Shown piece by piece: positions 54,767 through 64,000 of a stretch of DNA of 64,000 bases. A program made the translations under genes and the position numbers. The DNA is from Misgurnus anguillicaudatus. Lineage: Eukaryota; Chordata; Actinopteri; Cypriniformes; Cobitidae. The stretch lies in NCBI RefSeq assembly GCF_027580225.2, contig NC_073351.2, positions 6,242,501 through 6,306,500 of the forward strand. The letters run 5' to 3'. Every line of letters starts with the position of its first letter. Position 1 is the stretch's first letter. Under the pieces are notes generated by a model. It did not search any database and was not told the DNA's origin. It saw nothing but the letters and a program-made list of their open reading frames with translations.

Positions 54767-54979
54767 ATGAACCGTAAACAGCTACTGAAGATTGCAGCTA
54801 TGTATGTGCTGTGGAAAAGAACACAGCGCCGTCCTCGTTCTGCATGGGTGCATGAAATCCTCCAGGTCCGTTATCAACTAGGCACGTACCACCGTCTTGT
54901 GCAGGAGTTGCGGCTGGATGAGGAGAGGTTCGTGCAATATTTCAGGCTGAACAGGGGACAGTTTGACGAGCTCAATGGA
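54767..54979 (+). pseudogene. PIF/Harbinger transposase N-terminal part
   Basis: The frame encodes a basic start followed by YHRLVQELRLDEERFVQYFR and LNRGQFDELNG, the N-terminal block of vertebrate Harbinger transposases (HARBI1-like), then stops. The next conserved block is at 55329, after an AT-rich stretch holding diverged repeats of a short unit (ATTTCATTTTCATATTGAA, 55030-55190). Confidence 0.75.
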
Positions 54980-55328
54980 TAACTAAACAGGACACCTGGA
55001 GAACCTTCAACATATACATAGAAGTTTTATATGTAATATTTCATTTTCATATTGAATATTTCATTTTTCATGTGTGGTGCAGTATTTGATTTTTATATTG
55101 AATGTTTTATTTTCATGTGTAGTTCGATATTTCATTTTTCATGTGTAATGCGGTATTGCATTTTCATATTGAATGTTTCATTTTCATATACACAATATTT
55201 TTGCATGGATACAAATTCAGGCTAATTTATAAAGCAGAAAGTCTCAGTGCATTCCATAAGCTATGGATTAACCTTCTAAAGTAAAACTTCAGAAACTAAT
55301 TTTCATTTTAAATTTTTTTATTCTCAGT

Positions 55329-55466
55329 TACCTCGCTACTGGCAACTCTTTTCACACTATTGGATTCTACTACCGTGTGGGACACAACACTGTCTCCGGC
55401 ATAGTGGCAGAGGTCACCAGGGCCATCTTTGATGTCCTGGTCGCAGACTACATGGCAGTTCCTACC
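55329..55466 (+). pseudogene. PIF/Harbinger transposase middle part
   Basis: An open frame after a splice-like TTCTCAG reads YLATGNSFHTIGFYYRVGHN, TVSGIVAEVTRAIFDVL and ADYMAVPT, the helix-turn-helix-like region before the DDE catalytic core. The following catalytic region is missing, replaced by a hAT pseudogene; the C-terminus is found at 59561. Confidence 0.75.
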
Positions 55467-56064
55467 AGGGTTATTAAGAGAAAGCGCGCAAACGGGAGGA
55501 CTGTTGTGGTTTATCTCAAAACTCTTCATGTATAAGACAGCCAGTTCAGCAAACCTTGCCTCGGTGCTTCCATCCATCTGAAAACACGTGGTGTGTTACC
55601 TCACATGAACATCAAAGGCGAGAACAAGCACTGGTAAATATGTTCATTGACACTGGGGCTTCTACAAGACTGTGCGATTCAGCCGCTTTTAAAACTTTTA
55701 AAGGCCCTAGAGCCAAAATTTAAAACAGCAGGATCCGCAAGAGTAAACGGGTTAATTGGGTCAAAGATGAATTCAGCAGTTCAGCAATTAAAAGAAATTC
55801 TGAGGGAAGCAAGGAAAGTTACTTCGTGTGTTGATGGTTTGAGTTAGGGAGGAGAAAAATAATCATTCATAGGCGTATATGCGTGCTTTTTCCATCAGTA
55901 TTCGGTTAAAGCTCTACATGCATTGCTAAATTTACACCTGTTGGAACATCCTCACACAGGTAAAACGATTGCACGCTGCATTGACTCAACTTTGGAGGCA
56001 TGGGAAATAGCAGAAGACAAAGTACTACTCATAGTGACGGACAGTGGTAGCAATATTGTTAAAG

Positions 56065-56677
56065 CAGTAATTCTCAAAGTGTGGCCCCCAGTGGTCCGCC
56101 AAAAGATGACCTAAACTAGGCAAGTGTTTATACAATCGTCACTTATCTAAGTAGATTTTTAATGCACTTGCATACTGTGATATAATTTCTTGCCTTTCTG
56201 TTTTAATAATGTAAAAATGGATCGGTGGCTAAACCAAAGAGTAGTCAAAATAAAAGATCAAGCGTCAACTGAAAGCAGCTAAAATCCACAGATCTATTAG
56301 TTTTGTAATGTACTAGTTTTTGTTCATGTGTAAAATCCCTGTAATTTCAGTGATTTTGGACATTAAGGGGACACTCAGTTTTAAACTAATGGCTCTTTGG
56401 AATGACATTAAGTGGGACCTAGGCTGTATGTTTAATTGTATTTTTTTTCACATGTGCAGTTTGTTGTTCATATTAAGCTGCAACTCATTTCACATGTACT
56501 TGTTTTTAAAAAAAAATTTTTGACTTGAAACAGTTGCATATTAAACTTAAACTTAGCTTATCCTTACTTTTTTGTTGTTTTTTGGGGGAGTGTTAGAGTG
56601 GGATTCTGTTAGGTGGTCCTCAGAAAAAAATTGGAAGATAAAGTGGTCCTTGGGCTGAAAAAGTTTGAGAAACACTG
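56065..56677. mobile_element. hAT MITE with TSD TGTTAAAG inside hAT transposase
   Basis: The ends are CAGTAATTCTCAAAGTGTGG and, inverted, AAAGTTTGAGAAACACTG. The duplication TGTTAAAG is perfect (56057-56064 and 56678-56685). Removal rejoins the transposase frame from NIVK to AIRLLREM. Frames inside are noncoding. Confidence 0.9.
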
Positions 56678-56815
56678 TGTTAAAGCAATTCGTCTACTGC
56701 GTGAAATGGCAGATGCTGGCGGTTTATGGCAACATCTAAGGCCAACAAACACTGAAGATTGTTTGAACTCAGACACAGAGCCGGAGACATCAGAGACAGA
56801 GTTTGACCCGGAGTA

Positions 56816-57526
56816 AGGGCTGGTTATACTCGCGCTTTGGTCCGCAACGCAAGCCTCCGCGGATCGCGCGCGCGTCTCACCAAACGGACGAGGCGTTTAT
56901 AGTTGACGCGCTCGCCGTTGCACTATTTTTTGAACCACCAGGCGGCGACGTGAGCAATAAAGTCAAAAACAAACACAAAGAAGAGGATAGAAGAAGTCGT
57001 CCGCTGAACCAACCCTAGTGCTTTTAACATTAGAGTTTGATATATATAAATATGAGAACATGAATAAAACAACAATCTTTTAAATATGTCTTAATTAAAC
57101 ATTATCATTTCATTAACGTTTTTACTAAACAAACAGTACAGACATCTTAAGGTTTGTATTTTATTCCTCATCCAGTGGTTCATTCTATACAAATATAAGC
57201 CAAACACTGTGAATCATGTAAAATAATTTGTGTTTTAAACTGCAAAGTTTCCATACTTTACTTCCAGAGTGTCCGATAAATATATATATATTGTTTTGCT
57301 TGGATTGATCAAAGAGATACGTCACAGGCTTGCCTGCTCGGACAGAATCGCCTCGAGTTCGGTCATTTTCGGATGCGGAGCGCTCGGAACAAAAAATGCC
57401 GTGCACAGCGCCACGCGAAATGGGGTCTCGCGCACCCAACGCGCGCGACCGCCCACCCCGCGTTGACGTCATTTTTGCCGCGCGCACCAATGCGCTCTTG
57501 CGGACGCGGCGACCATAAACTAGGCT
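56816..57526. mobile_element. GC-rich TIR MITE with 3-bp TSD GTA
   Basis: The ends are AGGGCTGGTTATACTCGCGC and, inverted, GCGACCATAAACTAGGCT; GTA flanks on both sides (56813-56815, 57527-57529). The outer parts are CpG-rich (GATCGCGCGCGCG) with an AT-rich centre. A 3-bp duplication suggests a Harbinger-type mobiliser. The overlapping frames at 57185-57645 are not genes. Confidence 0.7.
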
Positions 57527-59064
57527 GTAGGGAGTTGTTGGTAAGTGAAGTTGATCACAGTGTAATTTTAGGTCTAAAGAAACGCAATGGTTTTACTTTA
57601 AGTTTACTTAAAGTTAGTTTTATAAAATCCAAAGTTCAAATATAAAGTGCATTTATATACTGTTTTGTTGGACGGACGCCTGTTGTCATGATTACGCGCC
57701 CAATTTAATCCAGTCTCTGTATCACTCTAGCTAGTGGCTAAACTGACCTCTGGAATAAATGCATTTTATAAAAATAAGTTTTTGTTTCCTAAAGACAAGA
57801 AGAAAAGGCGAGCATGAATCACAGTGTGAATTTAAGTATATGTAACTAGCTAACATTGTATACATTACTTTTAAACAGTAGTGTGTTAGCTCAGTGAGGT
57901 AGATACGCTACTTGAAATAAGTTAATCTACTTGTTATTTATTAAGTTTGTCATCAGAAATAAACTACTCTAAAAGGACTGTTATAATTTAGTAATTGATT
58001 CTTTGCTAGATTGAGCTACGTTTGGGTTTTATGTTGTTACCGCTGACACCATCTTACAACTTGATTACTTGATAAACTGATTTCATTGATTCTTAGTCGC
58101 TGTGATATAGAAATTTTACAAAAATGATTTTGAAAATGTCTTATGAAAGTAACGAATTATTTTACGTTATTGTTAATTCTTAATAACATTATTTTTATGA
58201 TAAACAAAACCTTATTTTAAAGCATAACTATTGTTTTTATACATGCATACAAATATTGTTCTGGTATACACCTTAATGACTGCTGTTTTTTTTTAAATGT
58301 TTAGATATTGACGATCTACCAGAGAATGAAAATAGTCACAGATTCCAGAGAATGCCATGCCTGGCACACACCTTACAACTTACACTAAAAGATGCTATGA
58401 AACATCTATGTGTGGAACCAGTTTTACTAAAAGCAAGAAAGTTAGTACATTCTGTTAGGAAATCATCTATAGCCACTCCAGCAGGGGCCTGTCTCATGGA
58501 CCCAACTGTTTCATTAATTCTTCAGTCCCCAGACATGAGGCCTTTGAAAAAAGCTGCTGAGTTTTTTGTGGAGGCCATGGCAGCACAGTATTTTCGATCG
58601 AGTAATGATCAGAAGGATGCTGCATCTTCAAATGAAACCGACACTCCAAGTGCCTCTGCGGTTCTCCAAAAATACCACTTTCTCGCATCAAGGAAGTTTG
58701 TAAGCCCTCTACTGAACTGTGTAATAGTGAATCAGCTGAAATGAAGATATACTTGAAGGAGGTCCAAGATTAGGCTTTCAATGAAACACCTTTGCATTTT
58801 TGGAGGGCAAGAGTGGCTGTTTACCCTAAACTTGCCCCTGTGGCTTTAGATTTAGTAAGTGCCCCTGCCGCTCAAGCTTTTGTGGAGCGCATTTTCTCGG
58901 TATGTGGATTACTCTCATCTGGTTTAAGAAACCGGGCAACAACCTCTCTTGAGCAATGGGTTTTCCTTAAGATTAACAGGTTCCTTGACTTGTAAAGTTG
59001 TTCTCTCTCTCTCCACAGTCACAAATGCAGTGTATAGTTTACTGCTCTGTTTTGTAAGTGAAGA

Positions 59065-59205
59065 GAAGTAACTGAATTACATTGCATTGTGCTGTTAACT
59101 AAATAACATTACTGTTCACTGAATTACATTACATTGTGCTGTTGACTAAATTACATTACTGTTACCTGAATTACATTACATTGTGCTGTTAACTAAATTA
59201 CTAAA
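59065..59205 (+). repeat. Minisatellite, three ~50-bp units
   Basis: The unit CTGAATTACATTRCATTGTG with CTGTTRACTAAATTACATTA is repeated three times with small changes, just after the hAT pseudogene. No coding. Confidence 0.75.
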
Positions 59206-59317
59206 AGTTTACTGGAAAATGTCTTTTAAAATGCATATTTATAAATATTTAATTTAAAAGGCTGTTTTTATTGTTTTGTAATTTCTTAGTGGTGACCTTT
59301 TTATCTACATACACAGA

Positions 59318-59552
59318 GGGTCCCCTTAGATGGAAGTCGCCATTTTGTGCCACCATTTTTCTACAGAAGCCCTTAACGGACACATTTTTTTACTAAGTTG
59401 TCTCTGACGAAGACATGTTTGTCCGGTGCCGGCTACCATAGCTTCTCTATGTGTTTCAAAAGCGAGGGGTGAGCACTGGACTAAGCCGTTTTTTGCAATT
59501 CGCAACCTCACCACTAGATGCTGCTAAAATGTACATACTGCACCTTTAATTA
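59318..59552. repeat. Common teleost short repeat
   Basis: It begins GGGTCCCCTTAGATGGAAGT and ends AAAATGTACATACTGCACC, a short noncoding repeat I recognise as recurring in cyprinid genomes. A minus frame across it (59326-59514) is a frequent false protein call. It lies between the hAT pseudogene and the Harbinger C-terminus. Confidence 0.5.
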
Positions 59553-59560
59553 AGAGAGTA

Positions 59561-59858
59561 TTTAACTCCAGGATGTCACAGGCCAGGATGATTGTTAAAA
59601 ACAGTTTTGGCGTACTTGCTGCCCAGTGGTGCATGTACCCTCACCGTACCATTCTGTGATCCAGCTTGAGCCTGCTAATGTAGAGGCCTGCGTGAAAGCC
59701 ACCTGCATCCTGCACAACTTCATGCGGAGAACATCAAGTCCCAATGTGCAGAACATGCATGGAGATGCTGAAGCTTGCGTACTACAGGGCATCAACAGAG
59801 CAGGGAGCAACCATTCTGCACAGGAAGCAATACGTGTGAGGGAGACCTTTGCCACATA
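59561..59858 (+). pseudogene. PIF/Harbinger transposase C-terminal part
   Basis: Frames give FNSRMSQARMIVKNSFGVLA and AQWCMYP, then PANVEACVKATCILHNFMRR and RVRETFA, the conserved C-terminal block of Harbinger transposases. The acidic residue normally at V-E-N-(A/S)-F-G is Lys here (IVKNSFG), so the third catalytic position is lost. A frameshift lies near 59640. With 54767-55466 it forms one interrupted element. Confidence 0.75.
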
Positions 59859-60439
59859 ATTCAGTGCTGAGGGTGCCATTAACTGAAGATCCCGTCTTCA
59901 AGTTTAAAAAAAAGGCTATTTTAAGAGCCACCCAAATTTGAATAAAAAGCAAATATTTTACAAATGAAAATATACAAATTACACAAAAATACTGTTTCAC
60001 TTATCCCATTTATCTTACACCAAGCAAGTCTCTTTTCGGAACATAATCTATTTTATTTTTAAACAACATATATGAACATATAACTTCAACATGTTAAAAC
60101 AAACAGCAGAAAGATGTTATACTAGACTTTGTAATGTAATGTAACCTGACAACAAAAAATGCCATTACATTAAAAAACAAACGTAACATGTAATGAAGAT
60201 GAAAAATATCAGCACAGGACTATAAAAACATCCATCAGTATTTATACAAACCAATGTAACATTACAAAGACTATGCTGTCAACACTATTAAATGCAATAC
60301 AGCCACTCATGGCCTCAGCTGCTGCTACTCCCTCTGCCTGCACTTCGCCTCATAGATCAGCCTATATATATTAACTTCATCTCTCATGGCAGTAGAGAGA
60401 GACTGAACAGGCTACAGAGAAAAAGGTCATCAGGGTCAC

Positions 60440-60709
60440 TTAGGGGAGGTGGACAGGATGTTCGAGGGAGCTTTCACTGTTTTCTATGGCACTAACCAAA
60501 CATTTTTCAAAGGTGCAGAGACCAACCACCCTGGACCTCTTGCCTGTCGGCTGCATTGTGGGTTGCCCTGGCTGGCGGCGTCCTGGGCTTGGGGCACGAC
60601 TTGGACCAGGGTCTGCCCTGCTGTTTAGGGGCTGTGAAGCTGACCAATTCTCTGCCTCTCCGTCACCTTCTGAACTTCCCGCCTGTACGCGTCTCTTAAG
60701 TTTTATCAT
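60440..60709 (-). pseudogene. Harbinger partner (Myb/MADF-like) fragment
   Basis: The minus-strand frame has a basic start KLKRRVQAGSSEGDGE, a Pro/Ser-rich linker and FEKCLVSAIE. Continuing downstream on minus it shows a decayed DDLFLCSL-like BESS-type tail. Harbinger elements encode a transposase and a Myb/MADF-like DNA-binding partner, often convergent, which matches the arrangement here (transposase plus, partner minus, 0.6 kb apart). The DNA-binding domain itself is not seen. Confidence 0.45.
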
Positions 60710-60845
60710 TTTCTTTTACATTCTTCCACTGGAAATTTAGACAGCAAACATGTTAAACAGGTCAAATGCTGACTTTATCACTGAAAATCATATAGTTTAC
60801 AGTTCCAGCCCAACTGGAGCCAATAACCCATAATTACAATATAAT

Positions 60846-61141
60846 GGTAACACTTTACAATAAGTTTCATTAGTTAACAACATTAGTTAACATGAACTAA
60901 TCATAAACTTCAATTATACCGCATTTATTAATATTTGTTCATTTTAATTCCAGCATTTACTAATACATTATTAAAATCTTGGTAACGTTAGTTAAGGCAC
61001 TGTGAACTAATATGAACTAAAAATTAACAGCTGTATTTCTATTAACTAAAATTAACAACGATTAACAAATACAGTAACAAATGTATTGGCCATGGTTAGT
61101 TCATGTTCGTTAATGTATTTATTTACTTTTTAAATGTTACC
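60846..61141. mobile_element. TIR MITE (GGTAACACTTTACAATAAG)
   Basis: It starts GGTAACACTTTACAATAAG and ends TTTTTAAATGTTACC. The interior is full of TTAGTTAACA/TTAACTAA motifs in both directions, a well-known noncoding teleost DNA-element type. Confidence 0.75.
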
Positions 61142-61429
61142 AATATAAGAAATATGTCAACTAGAGTGAAATTGTTTAGGTATCCGATATTAGGTTTAAT
61201 ACAGATGAGTAACAATACAGTATTTATCAGTCAGGCATTTTTGCTCATTTGAAATCCCACAAAAACATATTAAGTTGGGGACTATAGTTCAGACAATAAA
61301 CATTTAATTAAACAACATTTGACACCCTTTTGAAATACTATTCCTGACATATGTTGAGCATTAGCAATATTGTCAGTGGATGTAGGCTAGCAGTGCTTGC
61401 AAGCTGCGGAATTTTTCACAAAAGGTACT

Positions 61430-61449
61430 ATATACACACACACACACAT
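61430..61449. repeat. Short (CA)n tract
   Basis: Seven to eight CA units directly before the hAT element at 61468. Confidence 0.8.
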
Positions 61450-61467
61450 GTTGGTGTATGTGGTTTA

Positions 61468-63620
61468 CAGTAGAGGTCTTCACGGGTCCACTTAGATCCG
61501 AAAACCCAAGGTCCGACCCAGGACCCGAGCGGGTTCGGGTTTTAAAGTTTCACGTGTGCCTCGGACATGGGTCAAGTATAATAATAGTGCCATCCGGTCT
61601 CGGGTAGTTTAAAATGAATGTGTTTTTGCCGAACTGACCCGAACTACTGTATCTTGCGTGTGTGTTTCGACTCGAGTCCTTTTCCAACCTCTCCTCAGTT
61701 TGCCAAGACCGCTTGCGACATCGTGTGGCTGGCGGTAAGCTAATTTCCGTTGAAAGAGACCTGTCAATCAATTTTGAACCCACGCTGTAGCGGCTTGTGC
61801 CGTCGTCGTCAGAATCAGATAAGCATGGAGGCAATATCTGACATCGCTAAAAAGCTGAGGGACAACGAAAATACTGAGGTAAAACATCCAGGATCATCAT
61901 CGGTCTGGGCAACATTTGTGTTAATTGTTGACAAGGAGGGGAAAAAGATGCTGCTAAATGCATAGACTGTAACACATTATTAAGATTTGATTCAGCCAAA
62001 ACTGGCACATCCCATTTGCTGAAGCACCAGAGAACATGTCGGCACAAGAAACCAATGCAAAGCTGCATTCGTAAATTTGTAAGGACAAGTGCGATACCTG
62101 CCCAGTATAAAAAGAAAATTCTCGACAGTTGCGTTCGTGTTTGTGCCAAAGATCTGAGATCATATCGAATGTTTGAAACGAGTGCATTTTGCCAGCTAGC
62201 ACAGAACTTGGTTGAAATTGGAGCTACGCATGGCCACTGTGATGTGAAAGACCTTCTTCCCAGTGGTGTTACTGTTTCCCAAGCTACTTTGGACAGGTGC
62301 ATTAGATTGAAGGAAGAGCTCTTACCCAAAGTCAGGCAGTCAATCGATAAGGGGTTTGCTTGTGGAGCATCTACTGATTTGTGGACTGATGACTATCGAA
62401 AAGTCAGCTACATGTGCATCACTCTGCACCTCATAGACGAAGACTGGGTGTTTCAGAGCCGGGTGATATGCACGTGTGCTTTCCCGTATGAATCAAAAAC
62501 AGCCTCAAACATAAAAACAGAACTGCTGAAGCAGTTGCATGAATTCGGACTTTCACAAACTGAAATAGAAAAACTTGAGTTTGTGAGCGATCAAGGGGCG
62601 AATGTACAGGCTGCTCTCAGCAGCTGGAAACACAGAAGCTGCAACGCCCATGTCCTTAACACTGTGTTGAAGCACACTTTTAAGTAGGGAAGTGATGATG
62701 AGGAGGAAGAATCATTACAGCCTGCGAGAGGATGTATTAATCAGTGTAAGTCACTGACAATGTATTTTAAACATTCTGGTTTGCAGCTCCAGCTGAAACG
62801 CACTCTAAAACAAGAATGCGAGACCTACTGGAACACTAAATTAGAAATGGTGGAATCAGTACTCTATGCTTTCGATGATGTTCAAATTCTCATGACAAAA
62901 GGAGAGATACACAAAATGAGCCACATCTCAAAAGAAATTCTCCAAATGCTTATTCAGTTTTTAACCCTATTTAAAAAGGCAAGTGACGAATTGAGCGGGT
63001 CTACCTATCCTATAGTTCATCATCTGGCTTTATGGAAATCTACACTGCTCGAGCACTGTGTGGTTACACCAACCGACCCTAAATCACTGGAGATTCTAAA
63101 ACGCAGAGCCAAAGATCTTCTGAGTGACCGCATTGTACTCGACGATTATGCGAAGCTTGGTGTGCTCTTGTGGTCAAAGTTTAAACAACTCCGCATGTTC
63201 ACTAACGAGGAGAGAGATCAAATATACCAAAACGCCCGCAGCGAGTTGCAGAGCTTTCCAGACGCTCCCAGTACGACAGAAAATACCCCTGCGGTCTCAG
63301 GTAATACCATCACAGACACAGAATGTGTCACTGTGGCCGGTCCATCTGTGAAATTCAGCCAGTGGGAGGATGTAGATGAAAGGGACATCACAGTGGATGA
63401 GTTGAATGTGTACTTGAATTTAAAATGGTCATGCACGATAGTGACAGAGACATTTTAGGTGTATGGAAAAACACAGAACACCTCTATCCAAAAATGGCAA
63501 CCCTTGCACGGAAAATTTTGTGTGTTCCCGCATCCAGCGTTAGCTGTGAGTGTGCTTTTAGTGTGTCTGCACTTGAGAATCGACGTACCGCTCTTGGTAC
63601 AGCAGATACATTCAGATAAG
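61468..63620 (+). pseudogene. hobo/Hermes-like hAT transposase pseudogene
   Basis: The left terminus CAGTAGAGGTCTTCACGGGT is hAT-like. Coding starts at ATG 61825. The BED-finger region is interrupted by a 1-nt shift in the A5 run near 61947 (before AKCIDCNTLLRFD...HLLKHQRTC). The core 62016-62687 carries STDLWTDDYRKVSYM and VSDQGANVQAALS with catalytic Asp contexts and CNAHVLNTVL; a TAG at 62685-62687 stops it before an acidic linker. Coding resumes 62760-63458, shifts once more near 63425, and ends with the hATC block YPKMATLARKILCVPASS and CECAFSVSALENRRTALG. Three lesions make it dead but young. The right terminus is not in the window. Confidence 0.85.
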
Positions 63621-64000
63621 TATACTGTATATGTAACATTGAACTACATGAACACCTGACCTTATTTCAGCCTAAATGCTGTTCTCTGTTCTGGTCTACA
63701 GTAATTGTTAAACAAGACAATATAATATTTAAGGTTATGGTTTTAAAAGTTTTTTAAAAGATGAACTGGAAACGTAATAGTTAGAATGAAATGTATAGGA
63801 TCATAATCTGTTATTCTATGTTGTAAAGTGATTGTTTTGAAAGACTGATAGGCTATGCGTCTGTTTTACATGTTTTAAATGTTACTTTAGAATTCAAATG
63901 TTTTAAATGGTGTTATTATTAATAAAAATACCCTGTTCGTTCTAAGACAAAAAAAATTCGAAACACAATTATACAAAAGACAATATTAATACAGGGCCAT
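63621..64000. other. 3' flank of hAT pseudogene
   Basis: AT-rich, with no gene. AATAAAAATACCC at about 63920 may be a poly(A) signal. CAGGGCCAT at 63992-64000 might start another hAT-type terminus cut by the window edge. Confidence 0.35.

Larger units (their letters stand above)
55650..58995 (+). pseudogene. hAT transposase pseudogene (ZBED-like)
   Basis: In order: LLKALEPKFKTAGSARVNGL and AVQQLKEILREARKVTSCVD (55660-55850); HPHTGKTIARCIDSTLEAWE and KVLLIVTDSGSNIVKA (55950-56067), with a catalytic Asp region; then, beyond a MITE, IRLLREMADAGG; beyond a second MITE and a likely intron, MPCLAHTLQLTLKDAMKHL (58352-); and the C-terminal dimerisation block VAVYPKLAPVALDLVSAPAA with ERIFSVCGLLSSGLRNR (58800-58990). 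Stops and gaps break it. It separates the parts of a Harbinger element, so it likely inserted there. Confidence 0.8.

Noticed and set aside
56803..57645. Arg/Ala-rich ORFs on both strands
   Set aside because: CpG-rich MITE sequence with inverted ends and a 3-bp duplication explains them.
59326..59514. 62-aa minus ORF seen in many fish annotations
   Set aside because: It spans a common short repeat; no domain or codon evidence.

Overview
This looks like nuclear DNA of a teleost fish, most likely a cypriniform (zebrafish or carp relative). The clues are Angel-type TTAA inverted-repeat MITEs, many hAT elements with 8-bp target duplications, L2-type LINEs with an AATTGAATT-type tail, PIF/Harbinger and KDZ-type transposase remains, AT-rich spacers and (TA)n/(CA)n tracts. 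I see no convincing host gene, rRNA, tRNA or CRISPR array. Almost everything I can name is transposable-element DNA in various stages of decay.

Layout. 1-9.1 kb: truncated LINEs (a jockey/I-type copy on minus, an L2-type copy on plus, then an L2-like copy on minus flanked by inverted 3'-end copies) and unassigned AT-rich DNA. 9.1-13.6 kb: an unclassified repeat element holding a regular 133-bp tandem array, split by a 1.4-kb hAT element with a perfect target duplication. 14.4-39.9 kb: the core of the window, a plus-strand block of three apparently intact genes. They are (1) a three-exon SGNH/GDSL-hydrolase-like gene, 201 aa; (2) a three-exon coiled-coil gene, 127 aa; (3) a Helentron-type Rep/helicase/endonuclease gene whose ORF of 2993 codons has no interruption and begins right at a splice acceptor, with a candidate promoter and 5' UTR exon 6.5 kb upstream. 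The large protein carries, in order, a paired N-terminal cysteine-protease-like region, two OTU-like domains, an 18-aa basic repeat, a Cys-rich region, an HUH Rep domain with the YxxxY pair, a PIF1-type helicase and a LINE-like AP endonuclease. A 129-137-bp tandem array follows it directly. MITEs and other insertions lie in the introns and spacers of this block, and none lies in an exon.

41.6-47.6 kb is a nest of hAT elements, at least three levels deep, datable from target duplications. 48.2-50.5 kb is a second copy of the 133-bp-array element. 51-64 kb holds a KDZ-like fragment, an L2-type LINE pseudogene, a Harbinger pseudo-element (transposase plus convergent partner gene) interrupted by a hAT transposase pseudogene that is itself hit by two MITEs, and a hobo/Hermes-like hAT pseudogene running to the window end.

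How it fits together (inference): the three plus-strand genes at 14.8-39.2 kb may be one very large Helentron with accessory genes, or a Helentron beside an independent two-gene unit. Its exact termini could not be placed from this sequence alone.
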